Source: Paenibacillus sp. 19GGS1-52
Lineage (GTDB): Bacteria; Bacillota; Bacilli; Paenibacillales; Paenibacillaceae
Direction of reading: 5' to 3'
NCBI RefSeq assembly: GCF_022369515.1
Contig: NZ_CP059724.1
Coordinates: forward strand, 3,658,001-3,722,000
Length of the DNA stretch: 64,000 bases
Positions 47,913-61,176 of the stretch are shown here, one piece after another. The notes under the pieces are model-generated. The model saw nothing but the letters and a program-made list of their open reading frames with translations. It did not search any database and was not told the origin of the DNA. Each line of letters begins with the position of its first letter. The stretch's first letter is position 1. The translations under genes were made by a program, and so were the position numbers.

Positions 47913-48117
47913 TTGGAGTCGGATAAACGATTGTGCTTGTGAGGACGCTCCGCGAACGGACCGTTGCTCCAATCGCTGTTGTGTCCAGATTTTTTGAATT
48001 CCCCTTAGCGGTGAAAATCCGGACACAAAGGCGACTGCTACCGCTTTTCCGCAATCATTCCGTCCTCTCCACTGGTTTCAGCGGAAAAATCATTACCGAA
48101 GTGCAAGTTGTGAAGAC

Positions 48118-48426
48118 TGCCCACTGAAATCCTGCTGTACGAAGGCGGCGGGAAACCGGGAAGTCACCGTCAGTATGGCAGCCCTGCGTTACCGAAATCA
48201 GGCCAGGGAGCTATTGCGAAGCGAGGAAGGATATGCGCTTGCGGTTCGGAGAATGACGGAACCAGAAAGTGCGTTTGGCCAACTGAAGAACAACCGGGGA
48301 TTCCGGCGTTTCCTGCTTCGAGGGTTGTCAAAAGTGACGCTCGAAGTCGGGTGGCTTTCGCTTGCCCATAACCTGCTAAAGCAGGCCACTACGGATCAAA
48401 AACGAAAACGAGCCAGTCTCCAATAA
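48118..48426 (+). pseudogene. C-terminal fragment of an IS1182-type transposase
   Basis: The last ~100 codons of the transposase remain: YRNQARELLRSEEGYALAVR, ESAFGQLKNNRGFRRFLLRG (catalytic Glu region) and EVGWLSLAHNLLKQA. The frame is open to about 48118 with a Cys pair before it. A terminator follows within the end of the gene. Confidence 0.7.
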
Positions 48427-48448
48427 CCCGGAGAGTGGCTCGTTTTTT
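48408..48448 (+). terminator. Terminator at the IS fragment
   Basis: ACGAGCCAGTCTCC and GGAGAGTGGCTCGT pair with one mismatch, followed by T7. Confidence 0.75.
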
Positions 48449-48533
48449 TGCTTTTACAGCTTCGATGTGTAAAAGGCTGTCTCATACATGAAAAATATCT
48501 CCTTTTGGGACAGCTCCTTTTCGAGTGAATTAT

Positions 48534-49379
<846 letters not shown>

Positions 49380-49502
49380 CTAATTCCCTCCTGTTTTAGT
49401 TGCACCAGCCATATATTGGATAACCCATATTATATAAGTTAAATCACTTCATGTAATCATCACTACACGCCGTAATTATATCGCTAAGCGCCAATCTTGT
49501 TA

Positions 49503-50513
49503 TCAGTGAAAGGAATGAACTATTCTCCAATTTGAAGGGGTATCGCCTTCCCAAAGGCGGAAAGCGCGGTAAAAGGAATTCTGTTCTTCATAGCCAAGCA
49601 AAAAAGCTACTTCTTTCAAATCTATCGTTGGATCAGACAAATAGAGCAGCGCCTGCTCGCGTCGGGCAATCGCCAGCAATTGCTTGAAGTTAGTACCTTC
49701 ATCGGTGAGTCTTCGCTGCAATGTACGATCACTCATTCCGAGCTCACTGGCTACTACCTGAATATCGGGGCGCCCTGCGGCTAAGCTTCGTTTCATGATC
49801 CATTTGACCTTATCGATGACAGAGCTTACTCTTTGTTGGTCCACTAGAGAGCGGTCTAGCGCTGGAGTTAATATATCGAGCAAATCTGCATTGTAGGACA
49901 CAAAAGGAAGTTCTAAGTCGCTCCGACGTACTGTTAAACGGCTACGTTCTGCACTGAACTTAATGCGACAGCCAAAGTAAGACTCAAGCCCTTTAATCTC
50001 GCCAACTGGACACGAAAATTCGACTGAATGTGCTTGTAATGAAATACGCGTTCCTCGTCGTCCCATTTCCAGCAAAGAGGCCATTATGATTCCAGCGAGC
50101 ATAGGCGGCTCTGGCAGTTCACTATATAACCATTCTAATTCAATAGTGCAAAGCTCATCCTTTTCAGTGATATGAAATCGTTCAGGGACACACAGTTGTT
50201 TGTAGCGGGCCAATCTCTTCAGTGCATCTCGAAAATCACGTGCATGATATGGAGCCAGCACACTCGGGGGAAGTTGTGATATTTCCAGGTCATTCATTTG
50301 TTTGGCAATAATTGCAGCAGGATCATCAATTATTTCAGAGTAGGCTTCCCAAATGGCAAAATACTCGGCAGTATTGACAAATTGAGACTCAGTAAAGATG
50401 GTTAGCGGCAATTTCGCTTTACGTAGGATGTCTTGGGCTGAAACATCGATTTGACGCAAGCCAATCCAAAAATTTGCCGGTATATGAATACGGTCTAAAG
50501 AATGCGATGACAT
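49503..50513 (-). CDS. AraC-family regulator, PF12625-type
   Basis: 336 residues; AAGGAGG before the ATG. The N-terminal part (FWIGLRQIDVSAQDILRKAK, YFAIWEAYSEIIDDP) is the arabinose-binding-like domain of the OruR/ArgR-type AraC proteins; HTH_18 ends the protein (QVVASELGMSDRTLQRRLTD, EVAFLLGYEEQNSFYRAFRL WEG). Likely activates the AKR gene 120 nt downstream. A fragment of its gene is duplicated at 40440-40770. Confidence 0.86.
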   Translation of the reverse strand: MSSHSLDRIHIPANFWIGLRQIDVSAQDILRKAKLPLTIFTESQFVNTAEYFAIWEAYSEIIDDPAAIIAKQMNDLEISQLPPSVLAPYHARDFRDALKRLARYKQLCVPERFHITEKDELCTIELEWLYSELPEPPMLAGIIMASLLEMGRRGTRISLQAHSVEFSCPVGEIKGLESYFGCRIKFSAERSRLTVRRSDLELPFVSYNADLLDILTPALDRSLVDQQRVSSVIDKVKWIMKRSLAAGRPDIQVVASELGMSDRTLQRRLTDEGTNFKQLLAIARREQALLYLSDPTIDLKEVAFLLGYEEQNSFYRAFRLWEGDTPSNWRIVHSFH

Positions 50514-50620
50514 GTATGGAGCACCTCCTTAGGTTATCTAAGCAAAATGTAATTACATGGATAATCATAAAGTCACTAGCATTATAATTATTAATCATAC
50601 AGATTTCTAGTGTTATTGTA

Positions 50621-50678
50621 ACCATCAGGAGACGCCTATATACCATCAGGAGACGCCTATATACTATCAGGATGCGCC
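50621..50678. repeat. 21-bp tandem repeat, about 2.8 copies
   Basis: Two identical units ACCATCAGGAGACGCCTATAT (shown as ACCATCAGGAGACGCCTATA plus T) at 50621 and 50642 and a shortened, diverged third to 50678, upstream of the AraC gene. Confidence 0.8.
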
Positions 50679-50762
50679 AAGGAACTGACTTAATAAGTCT
50701 ATTATCAAACTTCTGCTAGAACAGCTATCGAACTGCTTAATTCTCGCTGTGTCTTCGCGTAG

Positions 50763-50810
50763 CAAAGGGACCAAGTTCTTATCCCGAGAATAGGACAAAA
50801 CTTGATCCCT
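50763..50810. repeat. Dispersed IS-end-like repeat, copy E
   Basis: GGGACCAAGTTCTTATCC and AGGACAAAACTTGATCCC form the diverged inverted repeat seen in copies A and B. Confidence 0.5.
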
Positions 50811-50831
50811 CAAAATTCACTTTATATTAGT

Positions 50832-52340
50832 TTAGAAATCATAATCGAACCAATCGAAATGAGCCGGTGAGATAGATTTTACACCATTACCTGTTGCATA
50901 CATTGCCATAAATACACCCGTAAAGCCGCCGGCAACCTCTGTTCCCAACAGCCCACATTCTCCGTGACCGAACCAGACCGGTTCCTGACCGTTATCCGAA
51001 TATCCAAAGGAATATTGCGTTTTGTCGGCGTGAACGATCAGAACAATGGAGTCTGACGACCAGAGAATTTCATTCTCTACCTTCCACAGCGAGCCCAGCC
51101 GTCTGCGAAAGATAAGCTTGCGCTCTTCTTTGCTTCGCGTTATGGCGATTTCATAATGAAATCGTTCATTCATTAACACAGTAATGCCTGCTTCTTCACC
51201 ATCCTGTTGTGGTGCGAATGTCAGATGTGCAGTAGAGCGACATTCGAAATGCTGCTGTCTTCTGCCAACAAAAGCTGGCACACCCCCTTCATTCAGAGAC
51301 ACTTCGGAACCATATAGTGTTAGATAGCCTTTTTTCTCAGTGAGAGACCACAACTCCTGATCAGTTGAACGCAGGAAATTCCAGAATGAAGCTAGTGTCG
51401 TACTATCGAAGTCATCTCTTACTGGAGGAACAGGCTGTGATTGTAGTGGAAGACTTCCTGCTGACATGATTTCGCTAACAGTTCCATTGTCACCGATGAT
51501 CGGCCAACCGTCCTCTGTCCAATTTACCGGTGCCAGAAAGGTTTCCCGACCGAGATGATGATGCTGAGGATATCCGATGGGCCGAATTCCAAGGAATACA
51601 GCCCACCAGTTGCCATCTTGTGTCTGGATTAAATCGGCGTGCCCTGTTGCATGAATGGATTTCTGCTGGCTTCGATGGGACAGAATTGGATTATACGGGC
51701 AGCTTTCAAAGGGGCCATCCGGGTGTTTGCTTCGAGCCACAGTGACCATATGTCCGTATTCTGTTCCTCCCTCGGAAATCATGAGGTAATAATAATTTCC
51801 GATCTGGTAAAGATGCGGAGCTTCGGGGTATTGGCCCCCAGTCCCTTTCCACACTAGAATAACATCTGAAAGACGCTTTCCTGTTTCTATATCAATTCGG
51901 CTCTGGTAAGCTCCTTGGCCCATGGCATCATGAGAGGTCGTATAATAAACTGATCCGTCATCGTCAAAGAACAGATCTGGATCAATGCCGGGCTGATCAA
52001 CATAAACAGGATCGGACCAGGAACCGTGCGGGTCGTTGGTGTACACATAAAAATTTCCTCCACCCGACACATTAGTGGTAGTCATGTAGAATGTTCCTTT
52101 GTAATAACGGATCGTTGGTGCATAAATACCGCCTGAGCTCCCAGCTGTCCTAAGATCTAACTGTTCTGTGCGTGTCAAGACATGACCTATCTGTTGCCAA
52201 TGTACTAAATCTTTACTATGAAATAACGGTACTCCAGGAAAGTATTCAAACGAACTGGTCACCAGATAGTAATCATCACCCACTCGGCAGACGCTGGGGT
52301 CAGGGTGAAAACCACTAATAACGGGATTGCGATAATTCAT
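50832..52340 (-). CDS. GH43 beta-xylosidase/alpha-arabinofuranosidase
   Basis: 502 residues from the ATG at 52340, with GAGGAG 8 nt upstream. Five-bladed propeller GH43 domain: NPVISGFHPDPSVCRVGDDY (catalytic base Asp), PGIDPDLFFDDDG (pKa-modulating Asp), YPEAPHLYQIGNYYYL (acid Glu). The C-terminal ~190 residues form the beta-sandwich typical of XynB-type xylosidases (EEAGITVLMNERFHYEIAIT, EVAGGFTGVFMAMYATG). No signal peptide: cytoplasmic cleavage of imported xylo- or arabino-oligosaccharides. It is 33 nt downstream of the binding-protein gene, in one operon. Paralogue at 56258. Confidence 0.9.
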   Translation of the reverse strand: MNYRNPVISGFHPDPSVCRVGDDYYLVTSSFEYFPGVPLFHSKDLVHWQQIGHVLTRTEQLDLRTAGSSGGIYAPTIRYYKGTFYMTTTNVSGGGNFYVYTNDPHGSWSDPVYVDQPGIDPDLFFDDDGSVYYTTSHDAMGQGAYQSRIDIETGKRLSDVILVWKGTGGQYPEAPHLYQIGNYYYLMISEGGTEYGHMVTVARSKHPDGPFESCPYNPILSHRSQQKSIHATGHADLIQTQDGNWWAVFLGIRPIGYPQHHHLGRETFLAPVNWTEDGWPIIGDNGTVSEIMSAGSLPLQSQPVPPVRDDFDSTTLASFWNFLRSTDQELWSLTEKKGYLTLYGSEVSLNEGGVPAFVGRRQQHFECRSTAHLTFAPQQDGEEAGITVLMNERFHYEIAITRSKEERKLIFRRRLGSLWKVENEILWSSDSIVLIVHADKTQYSFGYSDNGQEPVWFGHGECGLLGTEVAGGFTGVFMAMYATGNGVKSISPAHFDWFDYDF

Positions 52341-52373
52341 ATACAGATTCTCCTCATCCATTACAATAGTAAA

Positions 52374-54059
52374 CTACTCATTCCAAAGCTTGACACGATC
52401 CTGGACATATTTTGTAAATCCTTTTTCCATCTTCTCGACTCCGGCTTTAATCAGATCCTGCTGATAGTCATCCCAAATTTTGTCGAACTCTTCTGGTTTT
52501 GCAGTTACAGCTTCCGGGATTCTTTTCCATGTGATATCTTTCATCTTATTAGCCAGAATATTGGATTCATCATCACTCGGCACCGGAATATTCCATGCTG
52601 CCCCCCAAGCTTTAACCGGAAATTGGTCTTCTTTCGGGAAAAGATCTAACCAAGTCGTTGCATTATATGCTTGCAGCGTTTCCTTATCGGCAGCCGTATA
52701 GGCTTCAATAATTTGTTCCGGGTAATTCTTTGTAATGTAGTTGCCGGTCGAATCTTTAACACCATCACCATAATGTGCTCCAATGTTAGTATAGAACCCG
52801 ATGCCGGTCTCCTTACTGAATGCAGTGCTGTCATTAATAATGCGCTCCTGTACCTCTTTCGGTACGACACGTTTACCGTCTTGCATAGTATACTGCTTAC
52901 CCTCAATGCCCCAATTATTTAGAACCTGAACTTGTTCAGAAGCCATGAAATCCAGGAATTTAATCGCCCGAATGGGATCCTTGCAGGCTGTCGTAATACC
53001 AATACCCCAACCGGCTATGAAGCCTGTGGACTGGAAGCGATTATCTTTATATTTGTCAGACAGCATTACCGAGTAATGACCATAAGTCTGTTCAGGTTTT
53101 CCTGCGGTCTTAAGGGATTTCTCGCCATCCGCATAATCCCAATCGGCATCGATCAAACCAATTACTCGCCCCGAAGCAACCTTGGCCAAATATTGATCAT
53201 TCTTTTGTACAAAAGTATCTTGCTCGAGCAGGCCGGTGTTGTACATATGATTCAGCCACTGGAAATACTCCTTTTCGCCTTCCGTTCTAAAATGATAGGT
53301 CGCTTCATTAGTGTTGGAATCGATATAATATTCGCCATCACCTGACTTACCCGTCGTTTCAGCTGCGGGATTGGTTACGGAGATATACATCCGCCAATCA
53401 TCTGAATTAAGCATAAGCCCAATATTTTTATTCCCAGTTTCGTCAGTTGGATGTTTGGCTAGATAGGATTTTATAACATTCTCGTAATCTTGAAGTGTTT
53501 TAATTTCCGGATAGCCAGCTTCTTTCACAGCGCGGTGCTGCAACTCAAATCCACCGCCTGCCACAAAGGTTTTCCCATCCACAGCTGAATAAGTCGGAAT
53601 TACATAAATGGACTTGTCATCATTGCTGTAACGAAGACGCTTAATTTGATCACCAAACATTTTTTTGATATTAGGAGCATATTGATCGATTAGATCGGTA
53701 AGATCAAGCATAGCTCCGGCATCAACTAATTTATTCAAATCTCCTTTGGGGTTGATGAGGTCAGGGTAGTCACCGCTTGTTGCAATAAGCGCTACCTTTT
53801 GTGCAGGGTCGCCTACAGCAAATTCGGCATCAAGTGTCACGCCTGTCTGCTTCGTAATTTCTTTACTGATATCATCCTGCATGTTTTGCCAATTCGGGTT
53901 TGCATCTTCACCAAAATAAGAAAATGTGATTGGGGATGTATCGTTCTTAGTTGTAGTCTCCGCCTTGTTGTTTGCTGCATTATTGCTGCACCCGACCACC
54001 AGTCCCAATGCAAGAGTTATTACCAATCCTAACCTCGAATACTTTCTAACTTTACCCAT
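52374..54059 (-). CDS. LplA/YtcQ-type sugar-binding lipoprotein
   Basis: 561 residues from the ATG at 54059 (GGGG upstream; the frame opens earlier). Lipoprotein signal GLVITLALGLVVGCSNN gives an outer-face membrane anchor. The mature part is a long family 1 solute-binding protein (ITFSYFGEDANPNWQNMQDD, RVIGLIDADWDYADGEKS, CKDPIRAIKFLDFMASEQVQ). It should present oligosaccharides to an LplB/YtcP permease pair, but no permease gene lies in this operon. Divergent from an AraC regulator, with a possible cre site between them. Confidence 0.87.
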   Translation of the reverse strand: MGKVRKYSRLGLVITLALGLVVGCSNNAANNKAETTTKNDTSPITFSYFGEDANPNWQNMQDDISKEITKQTGVTLDAEFAVGDPAQKVALIATSGDYPDLINPKGDLNKLVDAGAMLDLTDLIDQYAPNIKKMFGDQIKRLRYSNDDKSIYVIPTYSAVDGKTFVAGGGFELQHRAVKEAGYPEIKTLQDYENVIKSYLAKHPTDETGNKNIGLMLNSDDWRMYISVTNPAAETTGKSGDGEYYIDSNTNEATYHFRTEGEKEYFQWLNHMYNTGLLEQDTFVQKNDQYLAKVASGRVIGLIDADWDYADGEKSLKTAGKPEQTYGHYSVMLSDKYKDNRFQSTGFIAGWGIGITTACKDPIRAIKFLDFMASEQVQVLNNWGIEGKQYTMQDGKRVVPKEVQERIINDSTAFSKETGIGFYTNIGAHYGDGVKDSTGNYITKNYPEQIIEAYTAADKETLQAYNATTWLDLFPKEDQFPVKAWGAAWNIPVPSDDESNILANKMKDITWKRIPEAVTAKPEEFDKIWDDYQQDLIKAGVEKMEKGFTKYVQDRVKLWNE

Positions 54060-54137
54060 TCTTATACCCCCATTTATAATTGCATTATTGTAAAGCATAA
54101 GGCAGAGAATCAATAAACGAACGAACCAAAAAGATTT

Positions 54138-54151
54138 TGTATGCGCTTACG
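54138..54151. promoter_or_regulatory. Possible cre (CcpA) site
   Basis: TGTATGCGCTTACG fits the catabolite-repression consensus with two mismatches and lies in the divergent promoter region. Confidence 0.4.
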
Positions 54152-54313
54152 TGTTGTTCAAAATGAACAGACTAACTAGCACCACTCCTCTGTAAATTTT
54201 GCTCCCAGTTAATATTATAGTTTTGTTCTGGTCCTTAAACCTTGATTTTAAAGACCAAAAATAGGATGATAGGGACAAATGTTCAGCAATCCTAGATGAA
54301 AGGGGAGTTTCGA

Positions 54314-55177
54314 TTGCGAAGTGTTCCTCTAAATTGGTTTACATCCGACGATCAATTTGAGTTTTTTATTCAGTACGGAGGACATCAGGAGGATATGTAT
54401 CTGCATAATCATGTAGATTTCTCCGAGCTCGTTATCGTACTGCACGGAAATGCTACACATATTGTCAACACGGAAGAATCCTTTATCAAGCGAGGGGACG
54501 TTTTTGTCATTGATGGCGCTACTTCTCATGCCTATAAAGACCCTCATGATTTTCAAATTTGCAACGTTATGTATAACTCTGAGCTTCTGAAGTTGGCAGG
54601 TCCTGATCTGAGAAAATCAAACGGTTTTCAGGCTCTTTTTATTTTGGAACCGTTTTATCGGAATATCCAACATCTGACAAGTAAATTGAGCTTGCCGATT
54701 TCAAGTTTAGACTATATCGCATCACTCCTGGATTTCATGATTGAGGAATATAATAGTGAATTCCAGGGATATCAGACGATGTTACGTTCGCGATTTATGG
54801 AGCTCGTCGTACATTTGTCCAGACAGTATGAGAAACAGGAAAGACAAGGGGTTCAAAACAATTTGATGCATTTGGCAAATGCCATTTCTTATATGGAGGA
54901 TAACTATTTGGAGCGGCTTTCACGTGAGGAAATTGCAGCTAAATCGAATATTTCCGTTAGGCATTTGAATCGGATCTTCCAATCCTATTATCAAACTACA
55001 CCTTTCGCTTATCTTCAGCAGCTTCGCCTGGAACATGCATGTATGTTATTGAAGAAGACAAAGCTGCCTATTTCAGAAATATCTTACACAAGTGGTTTCA
55101 ACGACAGCAACTATTTTACTCGCCAATTTACCAAGGTCTATGGCATGTCCCCCAAATTATACCGGAAGGATTTGTAA
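54314..55177 (+). CDS. AraC-family regulator with cupin sensor
   Basis: 287 residues. I prefer the TTG at 54314 because AAAGGGGAG sits just before it, over the ATG at 54296. Cupin: MYLHNHVDFSELVIVLHGNA then FIKRGDVFVIDG. HTH pair: LSREEIAAKSNISVRHLNRI and ISEISYTSGFNDSNYFTRQF. RhaS/RhaR-like. Divergent from the binding protein-GH43 operon, which it probably activates with a pentose-derived ligand. Its stop codon directly abuts the end of the convergent ArsR-type gene. Confidence 0.86.
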   Translation: MRSVPLNWFTSDDQFEFFIQYGGHQEDMYLHNHVDFSELVIVLHGNATHIVNTEESFIKRGDVFVIDGATSHAYKDPHDFQICNVMYNSELLKLAGPDLRKSNGFQALFILEPFYRNIQHLTSKLSLPISSLDYIASLLDFMIEEYNSEFQGYQTMLRSRFMELVVHLSRQYEKQERQGVQNNLMHLANAISYMEDNYLERLSREEIAAKSNISVRHLNRIFQSYYQTTPFAYLQQLRLEHACMLLKKTKLPISEISYTSGFNDSNYFTRQFTKVYGMSPKLYRKDL

Positions 55178-56083
55178 TTAAATTAGGTGTGTACGAATTA
55201 AAATGTCCTGATCATGATTGCCGAACCCAGCCCCATAGAGTGTCAATCCACCGACGTTAACGGAATTCTCGTCAACCGCGAAGCGAAGTGTCCAGAATTG
55301 TTCCCGCAACTTGATATCTTCGATAGTCACGTCCGACATCCACTCTTCATCTATAAATGTTCCTGAGATGTCAATACGGATCGTCTTCAATAAGCCGTAT
55401 TGATTCACATTTCGATGCCACCATTCCGGTGTATATTTACCCCGCGCAGCCCTTCCGAAGTCAGCTGGGCTTGTCCAGATTCCAAGCGAAACTCCGTTAA
55501 AAGTGAAGCTAATATCAGACGGCCAGTGATCGCTCAGGCCGGGCGCTTCGGACGCAATTTCCAACGAAATTTCAATGGACTCGGGAGTTTGATCAGGAAG
55601 TAAATAGTTAGGTGTCTTGTACTCGACGTACCCCCTCCCGAACCACAAAATGGCAGCGTTCACCCGCTCAGGGTCCAGAAAATAGCGTGGGTCATCCCAA
55701 ACTCCAATTTCCATCTCACGCGTGCCAAGCCCACAGGTAGGATGAACATCAAAAGAAGTATAATGTCCAACTGAAATAGCCTGCTCTCTGATCCTCGCGG
55801 ATTGGCTGGCAACTGGCAGCTCAATTTCAACTTTTTTTTGTTTCAAGTAACACATTTTATGCGTCCCTCCGTTTTGGCGCACCCTGCGGCTTCCGATTAG
55901 GCCGGCTTCTTCCAGTTTTCGGATGTGCATGGTGACAATAGAGGAGCTAAGCTCTAACTTAGCTGCAATCTCTTTCACATTCATTTCATTATCGGCAATG
56001 AAGCTCATAATTCTCCATCTGACTTCACTGGCCAGTGCTTCATATAACGCCATGAATTTCGGTTCCCCGTTCGCTTTGATCAT
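55178..56083 (-). CDS. ArsR-type regulator with a large C-terminal sensor domain
   Basis: 301 residues from the ATG at 56083, with AGGAG 9 nt upstream. Residues 10-80 form a winged helix (YEALASEVRWRIMSFIADNE, MNVKEIAAKLELSSSIVTMH). The remaining ~200 residues are beta-rich with many Trp (HYTSFDVHPTCGLGTREMEI, EWWHRNVNQYGLLKTIRIDI) and resemble the COG4189-type predicted regulators. This part may bind a sugar. The gene is divergent from the second GH43 gene, and two AT-rich repeats between them are candidate operators. Confidence 0.8.
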   Translation of the reverse strand: MIKANGEPKFMALYEALASEVRWRIMSFIADNEMNVKEIAAKLELSSSIVTMHIRKLEEAGLIGSRRVRQNGGTHKMCYLKQKKVEIELPVASQSARIREQAISVGHYTSFDVHPTCGLGTREMEIGVWDDPRYFLDPERVNAAILWFGRGYVEYKTPNYLLPDQTPESIEISLEIASEAPGLSDHWPSDISFTFNGVSLGIWTSPADFGRAARGKYTPEWWHRNVNQYGLLKTIRIDISGTFIDEEWMSDVTIEDIKLREQFWTLRFAVDENSVNVGGLTLYGAGFGNHDQDILIRTHLI

Positions 56084-56110
56084 GATTATAATCTCCTGAC
56101 TCCTATTTAT

Positions 56111-56144
56111 TGAAATCATATATATATTAATTTAATAAATTTCA
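56111..56144. promoter_or_regulatory. Candidate operator 1 for the ArsR-type regulator
   Basis: TGAAAT...ATTTCA ends enclose AATCATATATATATTAATTT. It lies 28 nt before the regulator start codon. Confidence 0.5.
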
Positions 56145-56216
56145 TGATAACCTTCAACTCTATTATATTGAAATTATCTAGTCTATGGTGTTTAATTTTC
56201 ATAGCAGTTAATCATA

Positions 56217-56245
56217 TTGGAATCATATATATATGAATTTATCAA
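56217..56245. promoter_or_regulatory. Candidate operator 2 for the ArsR-type regulator
   Basis: AATCATATATATATGAATTT repeats operator 1 at 18 of 20 positions or more; it ends 12 nt before the GH43 start codon, so binding would block expression. Confidence 0.5.
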
Positions 56246-56257
56246 TGAGGTGAAGAA

Positions 56258-57754
56258 ATGAAATATAATAATCCGGTCATTAAAGGATTTTATCCTGACC
56301 CCAGCGTATGCAAAGTTGAAGACACTTATTATCTGGCTTGCAGTTCCTTTCAGTATTTCCCCGGCGTACCTATTTTTGAAAGCAAAGATCTGATTAATTG
56401 GACCCAAATCGGTCACTGCCTAACCCGCAGAAGCCAGATTCAACTGGACACTGTGGGCAGCTCTGGTGGTGTATTTGCTCCCACTCTGCGCTACAATAAG
56501 GGACGATTCTATATGACTACTACCAATGACACTACGCATCAGAACTTCTATGTATGGACTGATGATATTTATGGTGAGTGGTCTGAACCCATTAATGTTG
56601 ATCAGGGGGGAATCGATCCGGATTTATATTTTGAAGACGACAGAGCTTATTTCATGAGCAATGGGACAGATGATAATGGAGTTAACGGTATCGTCCAGTG
56701 CGAAATTGAAATTGAATCCGGGCGCAAGCTTACGCCAAGCCGCTCGGTATGGCAAGGTTCAGGAGGTCGTTATTTGGAAAGCCCGCATCTATACAAAATT
56801 TATGGACGATATTATTTGCTGGCAGCTGAAGGCGGAACCGAATATGGCCATATGGTCACTTATGCGCGGGGAGATTCACCTTCCGGCCCGTTCGAAGCCT
56901 ATGCGGACAATCCTGTACTGACCAATCGTAATTTGGGTGGTTATGAGCTGCAGGGGGTTGGGCATAGCGACCTGATTCAGGACCACGAAGGGAATTGGTG
57001 GCTTGTTCATCTTGGATTCCGGCAGACTGGCCAATATCTGACTTTTCATCACTTGGGACGCGAAGTTTTCTTAACTCCGGTTACCTTTAGCGATAATGGC
57101 TGGTTTACTGCGGGTCACAATGGCACCACTCTTCTGAGCTTCGAGACGGATCGTATTGCGGACACGATTATTCAGCAGGAGAAAAAAGTCTTTACGTTCG
57201 AGAATACGGACTGGAATCTGGACTGGTGTTATCTGCGGCATCCGGCTACAGAACATTATGTGTTAGAACCTGATAATATAAAGCTTAAAGGAACAGAAGT
57301 AACACTGGATATTCCGGCATCCCCAACATTTATAGGTATTCGTCAAAAAGACTTCAATGCGGTTATTTCATGCGAAATCAACTTGGCTAGCGGCGAAGCT
57401 GGAATTACTCTATATATGGACGAGAACCACCACTATGATTTGGCACTGCGTAAACATCAGCATGGATACGAGGTCATCGAACGACTGAATATCGGAGACA
57501 TTAAATCTATTGAGAAATCCATAGATCTCAGCCAATGCAATCATGCCGTATTGGTTGTTAAGGCTACTCCTACTTATTATAATTTCTATATTCAGATGGA
57601 TGGTACCGAGACGTTACTTGGAGCGGCGCAAACAAAATATCTCTCCTCTGAAATAGCAGGCGGGTTTACTGGTGTACTTATCGGTTTGTATGTCACTGGA
57701 GAAGAAGACGATTCTAACGCGGTGTTTACTAATTTTAGCTGTGTTTATTCTTAA
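56258..57754 (+). CDS. GH43 beta-xylosidase/alpha-arabinofuranosidase (second)
   Basis: 498 residues. NPVIKGFYPDPSVCKVEDTY (base Asp), GGIDPDLYFEDD (Asp), YLESPHLYKIYGRYYLLAAE (acid Glu), then a C-terminal beta-sandwich (GEAGITLYMDENHHYDLALR, EIAGGFTGVLIGLYVTG). Cytoplasmic, no signal peptide. It shares domain layout with the GH43 at 50832 but is clearly diverged, so a different linkage preference is likely. GAGGTG precedes the ATG. Under the divergent ArsR-type regulator. Confidence 0.9.
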   Translation: MKYNNPVIKGFYPDPSVCKVEDTYYLACSSFQYFPGVPIFESKDLINWTQIGHCLTRRSQIQLDTVGSSGGVFAPTLRYNKGRFYMTTTNDTTHQNFYVWTDDIYGEWSEPINVDQGGIDPDLYFEDDRAYFMSNGTDDNGVNGIVQCEIEIESGRKLTPSRSVWQGSGGRYLESPHLYKIYGRYYLLAAEGGTEYGHMVTYARGDSPSGPFEAYADNPVLTNRNLGGYELQGVGHSDLIQDHEGNWWLVHLGFRQTGQYLTFHHLGREVFLTPVTFSDNGWFTAGHNGTTLLSFETDRIADTIIQQEKKVFTFENTDWNLDWCYLRHPATEHYVLEPDNIKLKGTEVTLDIPASPTFIGIRQKDFNAVISCEINLASGEAGITLYMDENHHYDLALRKHQHGYEVIERLNIGDIKSIEKSIDLSQCNHAVLVVKATPTYYNFYIQMDGTETLLGAAQTKYLSSEIAGGFTGVLIGLYVTGEEDDSNAVFTNFSCVYS

Positions 57755-57794
57755 AGATTCCGACTAATTCACTCTATCAAAATTGTAATGCAAT

Positions 57795-57864
57795 AAAAAA
57801 ATCCCCTCATGTTAACAGTTCATCCTAAGAAAGATTGAACACTGTTGACCGGTGGGGATTTTTT
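57795..57864. terminator. Terminator
   Basis: AAAAAAATCCCC ... GGGGATTTTTT with an inner GTTAACAGTTCA/TGAACACTGTTGAC stem. Confidence 0.75.
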
Positions 57865-57891
57865 ATGTTATCCAATACAACTCCACCTAAA

Positions 57892-58242
57892 CTACCCCGA
57901 CAACTCGCTCAAGTTATCTGGAGTAAGATCTAGCTCCTTACCGCTTTGGTTAACAATATAAATTTTCTCAGGAGGACTCTCTAGACTTTTCCCCGTAATG
58001 AATAGCTGGTGCCCTCCTTCGATTTTGTACTTTCTTATATATAATCCTGAACCGATATCCTCAAAAGAATATTTGTTAAAATCGTCCCAACTCAGTGAAA
58101 CGCCTTTGTCAGATAAGTTTTTTAATTCATCTACTGAGATATATTCACTTAGCCCTTCTTCCCTATTACTTTGGCATGCTGAGCAAATAAGTAGCACGAA
58201 TAACAATGTCATTGAGAACTTAAAGTATTTTGCTAGTGTCAT
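57892..58242 (-). CDS. Small hypothetical lipoprotein
   Basis: 116 residues with a lipobox (LLFVLLICSACQSN, Cys near 23). The mature part is acidic (YISVDELKNLSDKGVSLSWD, PPEKIYIVNQSGKELDL). Membrane-anchored, function unknown. It follows the rifampin phosphotransferase gene on the same strand. Confidence 0.65.
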   Translation of the reverse strand: MTLAKYFKFSMTLLFVLLICSACQSNREEGLSEYISVDELKNLSDKGVSLSWDDFNKYSFEDIGSGLYIRKYKIEGGHQLFITGKSLESPPEKIYIVNQSGKELDLTPDNLSELSG

Positions 58243-58280
58243 TTATATCCCTCCCCAAACCCGTCCGTTTATTGAGCTAC

Positions 58281-61176
<2,896 letters not shown>

